A DNA stretch of 64,000 nt, from the NCBI GenBank assembly GCA_963734815.1, contig CAVTIH010000002.1:1488001-1552000 (forward strand), read 5' to 3'. Of this stretch, positions 36,140-45,705 are shown piece after piece (the stretch's first letter is position 1; each line of letters opens with the position of its first letter). This DNA is from Palsa-744 sp963734815 (GTDB taxonomy: Bacteria; Actinomycetota; Thermoleophilia; Solirubrobacterales; Solirubrobacteraceae). The notes beneath the pieces are model-generated. The model was given only the letters and a program-made list of their open reading frames with translations, had not been told where the DNA came from and did no database searches. A program made the translations under genes and the position numbers.

Positions 36140-36724
36140 TCAGGCGGCTTGAGCCGTCTGCGGCAGGTACTGGCGCCACGCTGCCGGGATCGACGGGCTG
36201 GCGACGTGGATGAACACCTCCGCGCGCGGCACCCTCGGCTCGTGGCGCGGCTGCATGCCCGCCTGCCTCGGCAGCCGGTCGCCCTTGCGGCGGTTGCACG
36301 GTGCACACGACGCCACGATGTTCTCCCAGCTCGACGATCCTCCCTTAGAGCGGGGGATCACGTGGTCCACGGTGAGGTTTGCGCGCGAGCCGCAGTACTG
36401 GCATGTCCATCCGTCGCGTGCAAACACCGCGCGCCGGGTGATCTTGCGCTGGTGGGCGTCACGGGGTACGCGCACGTAGGTCACCAAGCGGATTACCGCG
36501 GGGCGCGCGAGGGTGGTCTTCTCGGAGTGCAGCTCCCACCGTCCACGCTCAACCAGCTCCGCCTTCTCCTTGAGCAACAGCACCACCGCGCGGCGCACCG
36601 AGCACACGTTGATCGGCTCGAAAGTCGCATTCAATACGAGCACCCGACCACTCTCAGGCCCGCGTCGCCGGTGCTCGGATGGCGACACGGACCGAACTGG
36701 GTCTGGTGGAATGGTGGTATCCAT
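36140..36724 (-). CDS. HNH endonuclease domain protein
   Basis: A 194-residue protein. The N-terminal half (VLVLNATFEPINVCSVRRAV, then LLLKEKAELVE) is typical of a conserved actinobacterial HNH family. The nuclease motif is RDGWTCQYCGSRANLTVDHVIPRSKGG, then NIVASCAPCNRRKGDR, with two CxxC zinc pairs and the catalytic His. Family members are chromosomal and widespread; the cellular substrate is not established. ATG 36,724 is used. It is convergent with gyrA, with a structured 314-bp gap between. Confidence 0.9.
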   Translation of the reverse strand: MDTTIPPDPVRSVSPSEHRRRGPESGRVLVLNATFEPINVCSVRRAVVLLLKEKAELVERGRWELHSEKTTLARPAVIRLVTYVRVPRDAHQRKITRRAVFARDGWTCQYCGSRANLTVDHVIPRSKGGSSSWENIVASCAPCNRRKGDRLPRQAGMQPRHEPRVPRAEVFIHVASPSIPAAWRQYLPQTAQAA

Positions 36725-36782
36725 CCGTGCGCGCAGTGTAGCGACGAACGTGGTCGATTGTGTGCGCTTGTCGGGCCGTCGC

Positions 36783-37851
36783 CTACGTGGACGGGTCGGC
36801 GACCGCTCGGTAAGAGCCCAACACTCGTACCTGCTCGCACGCCGCGCGCAGCCCCTCCAGCGCCTCGCCCACCGTTCGCTCCCGCACGCTGCCCTGAAGG
36901 TCGACGAAGAACATGTAGTGGCCCAGGCGAGCCCGCTGCGGACGCGACTCGATCTTGGTCAGGTTGATTGCGCGCTTGGCGAACTCATCCAGGCAGCGCA
37001 CCAGCCAGCCGGGGCTGTCGGCGCCCGACCCCCAGAACACCACCGATGTCTTCCACCCCCCGAGCGGTGGACTCTCGATCCCGATCCTCAAGGGAGGATC
37101 GTCGGTTTGAACCCGTCTGCGCCAACCATACGAAGCGCGTGACGTTGTCATTGTGGTCCTGCACCCCTTCGCGCACCACTGTGGCGCCGTAGATGGCCGC
37201 CGCCAACCGCGTTCCCAGCGCCGCCTGTCCCCGTACCCCCTCGGCCGCCACCACGCGTACCGCCTCCGCCGTCGAGCTCGCTGGCAGCACTCGCGCGTGA
37301 GCGAGTTCCCCCCGCAGCAGGCGCGTGCACTGTCCCGGCACCTGCGGATGGGAGATCACCGTGTCGATCTCGCTCAGCGCCACCCGCTGCGCGGCGATCA
37401 GCGAGTGCTTCACCGCCAGCAGCACCTCTCCCACAATCTCCAGGTCTCCGTGGTCATCTACCGAAGCCGGGTGACACTCGCCTTTGGCTCGCATCCCCGT
37501 TTCGACCGAAGCCGGGTGACACTCGCCTTTGGCTCGCATCCCCGTTTCGACCGAAGCCGGTAGACACTCGCCTTTGGCTCGCATCCCCGTTTCGACCGAA
37601 GCCGGTAGACACTCGCCTTTGGCTCGCATCCCCGTTTCGGCCAGCAGATCGAGTGTCACCGTTACCGATCCATCGAGTGAGTTCTCGATCGGCACCACCG
37701 CCCATTGCACTTCCCGCCTGCGCACCGCAACCACCGTGTCGTAGATCGTCGCAAACGCCACGGGCGCGACGGCGTCCGCTGCCGCGCTCGCGAGCAGCGC
37801 CTCCTCGCTGAAGGTCCCCGCCGGACCCAGGAAGCCAACGCGCGGGAGCAT
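36783..37851 (-). pseudogene. pheA: Prephenate dehydratase, frameshifted, with in-frame repeat array
   Basis: The catalytic domain starts at ATG 37,851 (RVGFLGPAGTFSEEALL, VVPIENSLDGSV, ISHPQVPGQCTRLL, and the catalytic TRF in DNVTRFVWLA). The regulatory ACT domain lies in another frame from about 37,100 to 36,783 (WKTSVVFWGSGADSPGWLV, then KIESRPQRARLGHYMFFVDLQG). One base less in the C6 run at 37,056-37,061 would fuse the frames. As read, the product is a catalytic domain with an unrelated tail and no ACT domain, so feedback by phenylalanine would be lost if it is active. Residues 72-131 are four copies of a 15-residue insert encoded by the family A repeat, in a loop before DLEIVGEV. Confidence 0.8.
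37462..37642 (-). repeat. Four tandem 45-bp family A repeats inside pheA
   Basis: Units at 37,462, 37,507, 37,552 and 37,597 are each 45 bp and nearly identical. On the coding strand each reads as ETGMRAKGEC(H/L)PASV. Units fall into two pairs: the two 5' on the plus strand have GCCGGGTGAC, the other two GCCGGTAGAC, which suggests duplication of a two-unit block or of single units after divergence. Because 45 is divisible by three, the frame is kept. Confidence 0.95.
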
Positions 37852-37854
37852 CGT

Positions 37855-38391
37855 TCAGGCGGGTGCCTTGCCGGTGCTCACGCCGCTGCCCTCCGGGGAG
37901 AGCGCCCGCCGCACCGCCTCCGCCTCCTCTGGGGAGAGCTCCAGTTCGCCGCTGCCCCCATGCACCTGCTTGAGGTACACGCGCGCCTGGTCGCGGTGGT
38001 GGATGCAGGTGAGCACCACCCCCGAGTGGGCGCTGTCGAGCAGCGCGACCGACACCGACTGGTGCCCGGAGAGCTCGTTGTAAGCGTCGTAGCGCACCAG
38101 TGCGCGATGGGAGATCGCGCCGCGTAGACCCTCCTCCACACCTCCCAACCGCTGCTCCAGGAGCTCCGCCACCTCCCCGACGTACTCCCGCAGAGCCTCG
38201 AAGCCCCCCTGTATTGCCGCCACGTGGGCCACCACGTCACGCTCCCCCTCGCCCAGCACCACCTTTTGCGCAGCGCGCAGCCGGCGCACGCCGAGCGCCA
38301 GCGCCACGCATCCCAGCAGCGCCACCACGGCGATCGCGGCCGCGGCGATCGCGATGACTCCCTGGGTGTCGGTCAGCTCGGAGGCGGTCAT
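37855..38391 (-). CDS. DUF4446 family membrane-anchored protein
   Basis: A 178-residue protein with one N-terminal transmembrane helix (~residues 12-34), a coiled stretch (~45-90), and a C-terminal domain with the DUF4446 pattern LVRYDAYNELSGHQSVSVALLDSAHSGVVL, then HHRDQARVYLKQV. Function is unknown; it is common near pheA and serS in Gram-positives. Its stop lies 3 bp before the pheA start codon, so the two are probably co-transcribed. Confidence 0.87.
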   Translation of the reverse strand: MTASELTDTQGVIAIAAAAIAVVALLGCVALALGVRRLRAAQKVVLGEGERDVVAHVAAIQGGFEALREYVGEVAELLEQRLGGVEEGLRGAISHRALVRYDAYNELSGHQSVSVALLDSAHSGVVLTCIHHRDQARVYLKQVHGGSGELELSPEEAEAVRRALSPEGSGVSTGKAPA

Positions 38392-38474
38392 GCGGACAAG
38401 CTATCGCGCGAGCGGGAGCAACCACACCAGGACCACAGTCCACACGCGGCCAGCCCTGCAGCGCGCCCGGGCCC

Positions 38475-39623
38475 TTACCCGTTGAACACCGCCAGGAAGG
38501 TGCCCTTGTTGTTTTCGAGGTTGGTCTCCCCCGCAACGGGCTGCACGTAGACGACCACGTTCGCAGCGGCGCCAACCGGCACGCCCTCCACGGGGACGCT
38601 GACGGTTGAGGTCACCCCCGGTTCGGTTTTGGCGATCGCGCGACTGTCTTTGTACTGCCTGCCCCCGGCGGTCACCGTGACTTCGACCTTTACGTCGGTC
38701 TCCGAGTTGCTCCCCGAGTCTTCGACCATCACCTTGAACGTCGGGCTGGATCCGCCGCTGAGGTGGTTGACCGTGCCCGTCGATTCCGGCTGCAGTTCGG
38801 TGCCGCCCACGCTCACGCCCTTCAGCGCCGAGCCGTGCGTGCCCGGGGCGATCTGGCCGCTCTGCGCCGCGGCCGAGGTCTTACCGGTGAGGCGCTCTTC
38901 GACGGTGTTCGGTTCCAGCCACCCCAAGTTAGGCAGGAACTGGGTGCTCGCGGTGCTCAACCCGTGGACGGCGCCCGCCGCCAGTTCCTGCTGAATCAGC
39001 GGCGCCACCCGCTGGGAGTAGACCACGTCGGAGGCCAGGAACATCTCCATCGCGCCGGCGATCAGCGAGCTCGCCTGCTTGCCCTGCCCACCCAACGCCT
39101 GGCGCACGAGCGGCGCGATCTTCGCCAGCGCTTCCTCGCGCAGGTTGAGCACCAGCGTGAAATAGCGCTGTGCCGCATCCAGTTCGCTGGGGACGCTCAG
39201 CCGCTTGGCCTGTTCGGCCTGTCGCTGCGCCACTTCACGCAGTTCGTTGACTTTCTGCTCCACGTTCAGCGGCGGTTCGCTGGAGGCGCCGGCGAGCCCG
39301 GCGAACAGCGGATGGGCCACCTGTTGGTCGGATTCCCCCACCAGCTGGCCCGCTTCGCGGTTGTACTTCTTCAGCGCTTCTTCCTTGCCGCTCTTCAGGC
39401 AACCGTCGATCAGCAGCACGATCACGATCAGCGCGACCACCCCGACCCCGGCGGCGATCCGCCGCCGCACCATCATCGTGCGGCGGTCTACATGCGGGAT
39501 TGGGTGCCCGCCCTCCCGCTGTGGCCGCCGTGGGCGCGGCTTCGAATGGGAAGGATTGGGTACCCGCCCGCCCGCGGCGGCCGGCCGCGGAGCTCCTCCC
39601 TCATCATCGTCGAAGAACGACAA
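38475..39623 (-). CDS. Membrane-anchored protein with CARDB-like C-terminus
   Basis: A 382-residue protein. The N-terminal ~50 residues are cytoplasmic, Pro/Arg-rich, followed by a transmembrane helix (IAAGVGVVALIVIVLLIDG, ~residues 55-73). A helical extracytoplasmic domain (~75-235) follows, and then a beta-sandwich resembling CARDB/adhesion folds (SPTFKVMVEDSGSNSETDVKVEVTV, with LENNKGTFLAVF at the end). No catalytic motif is seen. It is divergent from the kinase at 39,785 and near the FHA/kinase cluster, so a role in envelope signalling is possible but unproven. Confidence 0.75.
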   Translation of the reverse strand: MSFFDDDEGGAPRPAAAGGRVPNPSHSKPRPRRPQREGGHPIPHVDRRTMMVRRRIAAGVGVVALIVIVLLIDGCLKSGKEEALKKYNREAGQLVGESDQQVAHPLFAGLAGASSEPPLNVEQKVNELREVAQRQAEQAKRLSVPSELDAAQRYFTLVLNLREEALAKIAPLVRQALGGQGKQASSLIAGAMEMFLASDVVYSQRVAPLIQQELAAGAVHGLSTASTQFLPNLGWLEPNTVEERLTGKTSAAAQSGQIAPGTHGSALKGVSVGGTELQPESTGTVNHLSGGSSPTFKVMVEDSGSNSETDVKVEVTVTAGGRQYKDSRAIAKTEPGVTSTVSVPVEGVPVGAAANVVVYVQPVAGETNLENNKGTFLAVFNG

Positions 39624-39784
39624 GCTGTCTCGCTCCTTGCCTGCGTGTCGAGGAAGGCACCAGTATGACCGCCCACTCGGCCGCGCATCTGCTGATTGGT
39701 GGCATCTGCAACTTCTCGCTCACCTCCGCTTCTCCTGCCTGCTCCTGGCAGGGAGGGCCCTCGCACCGGCGAACGCAGGAGTCG

Positions 39785-41467
<1,683 letters not shown>

Positions 41468-41542
41468 GGAGCCTTAAAGTGAGAAGCGGCGGGACGGCGG
41501 GGTTGGACGCCGTCGGCTGCGCCCCGGTGACCAGGCATATCA

Positions 41543-42379
41543 ATGAACCCACTCAAGAGCCTCGAGACCACGCTTGCCTCCCTGGTGGAGGGCGCCTTCG
41601 GGCGCCTCTTCCGCTCCGAGGTGCGCCCGATGGAACTCGCCCGCAAGCTGGCCCGCGAGATGGACGAGCACCGCACCACCTCCGTCTCGCGCGTGTACGC
41701 CCCCAACGAATACGCCGTCTGGCTCTCCCCCCAGGACCGCGCCCGCTACGACGGCGTCGAGGACGAGCTGATCGACGAGCTCTGCGCCTACCTGCTCGAG
41801 CATGCGCGCGGCGAGGATCTCACGCTTGCCTCCCACCCCGTCATCACCTTCCACACTGACGACTCACTGTCGCTCGGCGAGTTTGGCATCCAGGCACGGC
41901 TGGTGCGCCCCGACGGCCCCGGCGGTGGCGATATCGACGACTCCGCCGCTCGCGAGGAGGCTTGGGAGCAGCCCGCCCGCGAGGATTCCCCTGCCCCCGC
42001 CGGCGCCGCGCGACGGGAGGACCGACATGGGCAGACGATGATCTACAGCTCTTCCGCCCGCCTGCGCGAGCCGCTCGAGCAGGCCCGCGCGGCCCGTCCC
42101 CCCCGCGCCCTGCTGCTGGTCGGCGGGCGGCGCTTGGTGGTCGCTGCGGAAGGCGCGGTAATCGGTCGCGGTCGCGACTGCGACGTCGTGCTCGACGATG
42201 CCGGGATCTCCCGCCGTCACGCTCACATTCGCCCCACCGAGCAGGGTTGGGCGATCGAGGATCTACGCTCGACCAACGGCGTGCTCCTCAACGGCGAGCG
42301 GCTGCGCGGTTCGCTGCCGCTGCAGATTGGCGACCGCATCGAGCTCGGCACCACCGAGATCGTCTTCGAGCAGCGATGA
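41543..42379 (+). CDS. fhaA: FhaA: DUF3662 and FHA domain protein
   Basis: A 278-residue protein. Residues 1-120 are the DUF3662 domain (LVEGAFGRLFRSEVRPMELARKLAREMD, VYAPNEYAVWLSP). A flexible linker follows, then an FHA domain at ~190-275 (VIGRGRDCDVVLDDAGISRRHAHI, DLRSTNGVLLNG) that binds phosphothreonine. In mycobacteria FhaA works with PknB substrates, including the lipid II flippase partner MviN, to control cell-wall synthesis. It overlaps fhaB by 4 bp. Confidence 0.93.
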   Translation: MNPLKSLETTLASLVEGAFGRLFRSEVRPMELARKLAREMDEHRTTSVSRVYAPNEYAVWLSPQDRARYDGVEDELIDELCAYLLEHARGEDLTLASHPVITFHTDDSLSLGEFGIQARLVRPDGPGGGDIDDSAAREEAWEQPAREDSPAPAGAARREDRHGQTMIYSSSARLREPLEQARAARPPRALLLVGGRRLVVAAEGAVIGRGRDCDVVLDDAGISRRHAHIRPTEQGWAIEDLRSTNGVLLNGERLRGSLPLQIGDRIELGTTEIVFEQR

Positions 42380-42906
42380 ATACGCTCCAGCCGGTGTCGG
42401 TCGCGCTCAAGTTCGGCTTCCTCGCCGTGCTCTACCTGTTCCTGCTGTGGGTCGCACGCAGCGCCCTGCGCGATCTGCGGGGTCGGGATCGGCCCTATCC
42501 GCCCACGGGCTACAGCGCCGCGGGTGGGACGGGGCCGGGCTACGCGACCTCCCCGGATGCGACCGGTCTGCAGTCCGCCTCCACTCTCGGGCGCTCCAAC
42601 GTCGCCCGTCGTGCCCCCCGTCTGGTGGTCGCCCGCGCGAGTGGTCACGATGCGGGGATGATCTACGACCTGGACGGCGACCTCGTGCTCGGTCGCGGCG
42701 ACCACGCGGAGATACGCCTGGAGGATCCCTTCGCCTCCTCGCGCCACGCGCGCATCTACGAGCAGGCGGGCACGCTCGTGCTCGAGGATCTGCGCTCCAC
42801 CAACGGCACCTACCTCAACGAGGAGCTGCTGGACACTCCTCGCCCACTGCATCCCGGCGATCATCTACGGATCGGCGAGAGCGAATTCGTATTCGAGGTG
42901 GATTGA
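42376..42906 (+). CDS. fhaB: FhaB: membrane-anchored FHA domain protein
   Basis: A 176-residue protein with an N-terminal transmembrane helix (~12-32, FGFLAVLYLFLLWVARSAL) and a C-terminal FHA domain (~95-170; LGRGDHAEIRLEDPFASSRHARI, DLRSTNGTYLNEE). This matches FhaB/FipA of actinobacteria, a phosphothreonine reader linked to septation. The ATG is coupled to fhaA (ATGA overlap). pstP follows 34 bp later. Confidence 0.92.
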   Translation: MNTLQPVSVALKFGFLAVLYLFLLWVARSALRDLRGRDRPYPPTGYSAAGGTGPGYATSPDATGLQSASTLGRSNVARRAPRLVVARASGHDAGMIYDLDGDLVLGRGDHAEIRLEDPFASSRHARIYEQAGTLVLEDLRSTNGTYLNEELLDTPRPLHPGDHLRIGESEFVFEVD

Positions 42907-42940
42907 TGGCCATGCGGACTGACAAGAGAGGCTGCTAGCG

Positions 42941-44260
42941 ATGCTCCGCGTGGCCGAGCACTACGCGGGCACCGACACCGGCCTGCAGCGGCCCGCCAAC
43001 GAGGACTCGCTGCTGGCGCGTTCGCCGCTGTTCGTGGTCGCCGACGGCATGGGCGGCGCGCAGGCTGGCGAGGTGGCGTCGAAGATCGCGGTGGAGTCCT
43101 TCCACGCCGGTCTGCCCGACGGTGCTCCCCCCGAGCAGGGGCTGGCCGCGCACGCGCTTGCCGCCAACGCGCGCATCCACGAGCTCTCTCGCCAGAACGC
43201 CGAGCAGGCCGGCATGGGTACCACGCTCACCGCCGTCTACGTCGGCGAGGAGGAGGTCGCGATCGCCCACGTCGGGGACAGCCGCGCCTACTGCCTACGC
43301 AACGGCGAGCTGCTGCGCCTCACCGACGACCACTCGCTGGTGGACGAGCTGATCCGCGAGGGCCGCCTCACTCCCGAAGAAGCCGAGGATCATCCTCAGC
43401 GCTCGATCATCACCCGCGCGCTCGGGCCGGAGGAGACGGTCGAGGTGGATACCCGCTCGTTCCGCGCGCGCGCTGGGGACATCTACCTGCTGTGCAGTGA
43501 CGGCCTCACCTCAATGGTCCCGGAGGCGCGCCTCGCCGAGGTCCTGCGCCTGCATGCCGGTGAGCGCCTGCGCGACATCGGCGAGGCGCTGATCGCCGAA
43601 GCCAACCGCGCCGGCGGGCGCGACAACATCACCGTCATCCTGCTGCGCTTGGAGGAGGTGGGCGTGCCGAGCGCGTCCCCCTCGGGCACCGCCGAGCTCG
43701 ATCGGGACGCCACGGTTGTGAGCATGCCCGCCGTGGGGGTCACCCGCCCCTCGTCTGCGGTGCTCGTACCCCCGTCGCGCGGCAGCGACGGCGGGGAGGC
43801 GCCGGTGTCCGCCGAAGCTCGTGCTCGGGAGCGACCGTCGGTGCGAGCGCGCCGGGACGCTCATCGCACGCACGCCGCCGTGCCGGCGACGCCGGTGGTG
43901 GCACGACGTCCCCGCTCCCCCGACTCCGCGCCCGCCGCCCCTCGGCGTCGTCGTCGTGGTGTGCTGCCGGCGCTGATTGTGCTCGCGGTGCTCGGGGTGC
44001 TCGCGGGCGGTGGGTACATCGCCGCGCAGTCGGTGTTCTTCGTCGGCACCGACGCCCGCGGCCTGGTGACGATGTACCGGGGTCTCCCCTACAAGCTCCC
44101 CGCCGGAATCAACCTCTACAGCACCTACTACGTCTCCGGTGTCGGCGCCTCCTCGCTGAGCGCCACGCGGCGCGGCGCCCTGCTCGACCACAAGTGGCGC
44201 TCCGAAAAAGAAGCCGGCTCGCTCGTGCACTCGATCGAACTGGAAGAGCTGAGTGAATGA
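42941..44260 (+). CDS. pstP: PP2C-type Ser/Thr phosphatase PstP
   Basis: A 439-residue membrane phosphatase. The catalytic domain (~1-240) has the PP2C metal motifs RPANEDSLLA, FVVADGMGGAQAGEVAS, VAIAHVGDSRAYCLR, LLCSDGLTSMV and AGGRDNITVILL. A basic, Pro-rich linker leads to a transmembrane helix (~343-365) and a short extracytoplasmic C-terminus. PstP reverses PknB-family phosphorylation. Its stop overlaps the pbpA start by 4 bp. Confidence 0.94.
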   Translation: MLRVAEHYAGTDTGLQRPANEDSLLARSPLFVVADGMGGAQAGEVASKIAVESFHAGLPDGAPPEQGLAAHALAANARIHELSRQNAEQAGMGTTLTAVYVGEEEVAIAHVGDSRAYCLRNGELLRLTDDHSLVDELIREGRLTPEEAEDHPQRSIITRALGPEETVEVDTRSFRARAGDIYLLCSDGLTSMVPEARLAEVLRLHAGERLRDIGEALIAEANRAGGRDNITVILLRLEEVGVPSASPSGTAELDRDATVVSMPAVGVTRPSSAVLVPPSRGSDGGEAPVSAEARARERPSVRARRDAHRTHAAVPATPVVARRPRSPDSAPAAPRRRRRGVLPALIVLAVLGVLAGGGYIAAQSVFFVGTDARGLVTMYRGLPYKLPAGINLYSTYYVSGVGASSLSATRRGALLDHKWRSEKEAGSLVHSIELEELSE

Positions 44261-45705
44261 ACCGCCCGATCCTGCGCCTCTACATGCTGGTGCTGGTGCT
44301 GTTCGCGCTGCTCGTCGCCTTCACCTCGCGCTGGACGATCTTCGAGGCCTCCTCGCTGCGCGAAAACCCGCTCAACAAACGCGCGCTGATCGAGCAGGAG
44401 AACGTGCGACGCGGGGCGATCCTCGCCGCTGACGGCACCGTGCTGGCGCGCAGCGTGCGCACGCGCAAAGGCACCTACGAACGCACCTATCCGACCGGCG
44501 AAGAGTTTGCCCAGGCGATCGGCTACTCCTACCCGCTCTCGCTCGATCGCACCGGCCTGGAGCGCTACCGAAACGCACCCCTCAGCGGGCAGAGCCAGAG
44601 CGACCTGCAGTCGATCCTCGACCAGTTCCAAGGCCGCCCCGAAAAGGGCGATGAAGTGATCACCACGCTCGATCCCGCCGCCCAGCAGGCCGCGCTCGCG
44701 GGGCTCGGCGCGCATCAGGGGGCCGTCGTTGCGCTGGTGCCGTCCACGGGTGCTGTGCGGGTGATGGCCTCCACCCCCAGCTACGACCCCAACGCGCTGC
44801 GCTCCGCGCCCGCCACCGAAAAGCTCAAAGGCGACAGCGAAGCCCCGCTGCTCAACCGCGCCGTGCAGTACGGGTATGCGCCGGGGTCCACCTTCAAGGT
44901 CGTCACCGCCACCGCCGCGATCGACACCGGCAAGTTCACGCCCTCCTCGACGCTCAGTGGCCGCAACGGCATCGTGGTGTCGGGTGTGCCGTTGAGCAAC
45001 GACCAGAACGAAAGCTTTGGCGAGCTGACGCTCACGCAGGCGCTCGCCAAATCCGTCAACACGGTGTGGGCGCAGGTCGCCGAACAGGTGGGCAAGCCGA
45101 CGCTCGCTCGCTACATGCGCCGCTTCGGGTTCGACGTCAAACCGCAACTGGACTATCCCGCCGAAGAAATGTCCGCTTCCGGGGAGTACGAGGACGAACG
45201 AGGGGGCGAACGCCTACTCTCGCCTCTCAGCCCGCTGGTCGATGTCGGGCGGATGGGCATCGGCCAGGACAAACTGCGGGTCACCGCGCTGCAGATGGCG
45301 GAGGTCGCCGCCGCCGTCGCCAACCACGGCAGGCTGATGGTGCCCCACCTGACCGCGCGGATCGTGAACCCCGAAGGGCGCAATGTGCAGCGGATCTCTC
45401 CCCGGGTGCAGTCGGTCGTGATGCAACCCTCCTCAGCCACCGCCGTCACCTCGATGATGGAAGCCGTCGTCAACGAAGGCACGGGCGTTAACGCCCGGAT
45501 CCCCGGCGTGCAGGTCGCCGGCAAGACCGGCACCGCGGAAACGCAGATCGGCAGCGCACTCAACAACGTCTGGTTCATCGCCTTCGCCCCCGCCGCCAAC
45601 CCCACCGTGGCGATCGCCGTGACGGTCAAGGGCGTCCCCGGATACGGCGCCACATACGCGCTGCCGATCGCGCGGCGCGTGATGGAAGTGCTGCTGCATG
45701 ATTGA
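44257..45705 (+). CDS. pbpA: Class B penicillin-binding protein PbpA
   Basis: A 482-residue D,D-transpeptidase that cross-links peptidoglycan. After one N-terminal transmembrane helix (~8-25) comes the dimerisation region (RRGAILAADGTVLARS), then the catalytic motifs SxxK in APGSTFKVV (Ser ~211), SxN in AKSVNTVW (~266) and KTG in VAGKTGTAETQ (~422). It is the length of mycobacterial PbpA. In mycobacteria rodA lies between pstP and pbpA; here the two genes overlap directly. Its C-terminus overlaps pknB by 8 bp. Confidence 0.94.
   Translation: MNRPILRLYMLVLVLFALLVAFTSRWTIFEASSLRENPLNKRALIEQENVRRGAILAADGTVLARSVRTRKGTYERTYPTGEEFAQAIGYSYPLSLDRTGLERYRNAPLSGQSQSDLQSILDQFQGRPEKGDEVITTLDPAAQQAALAGLGAHQGAVVALVPSTGAVRVMASTPSYDPNALRSAPATEKLKGDSEAPLLNRAVQYGYAPGSTFKVVTATAAIDTGKFTPSSTLSGRNGIVVSGVPLSNDQNESFGELTLTQALAKSVNTVWAQVAEQVGKPTLARYMRRFGFDVKPQLDYPAEEMSASGEYEDERGGERLLSPLSPLVDVGRMGIGQDKLRVTALQMAEVAAAVANHGRLMVPHLTARIVNPEGRNVQRISPRVQSVVMQPSSATAVTSMMEAVVNEGTGVNARIPGVQVAGKTGTAETQIGSALNNVWFIAFAPAANPTVAIAVTVKGVPGYGATYALPIARRVMEVLLHD

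Noticed and set aside
37462..37642. Tandem 45-bp units considered as a CRISPR array
   Set aside because: Units are contiguous with no variable spacers, they are in-frame within pheA, and the same unit is dispersed elsewhere. No cas genes are present.
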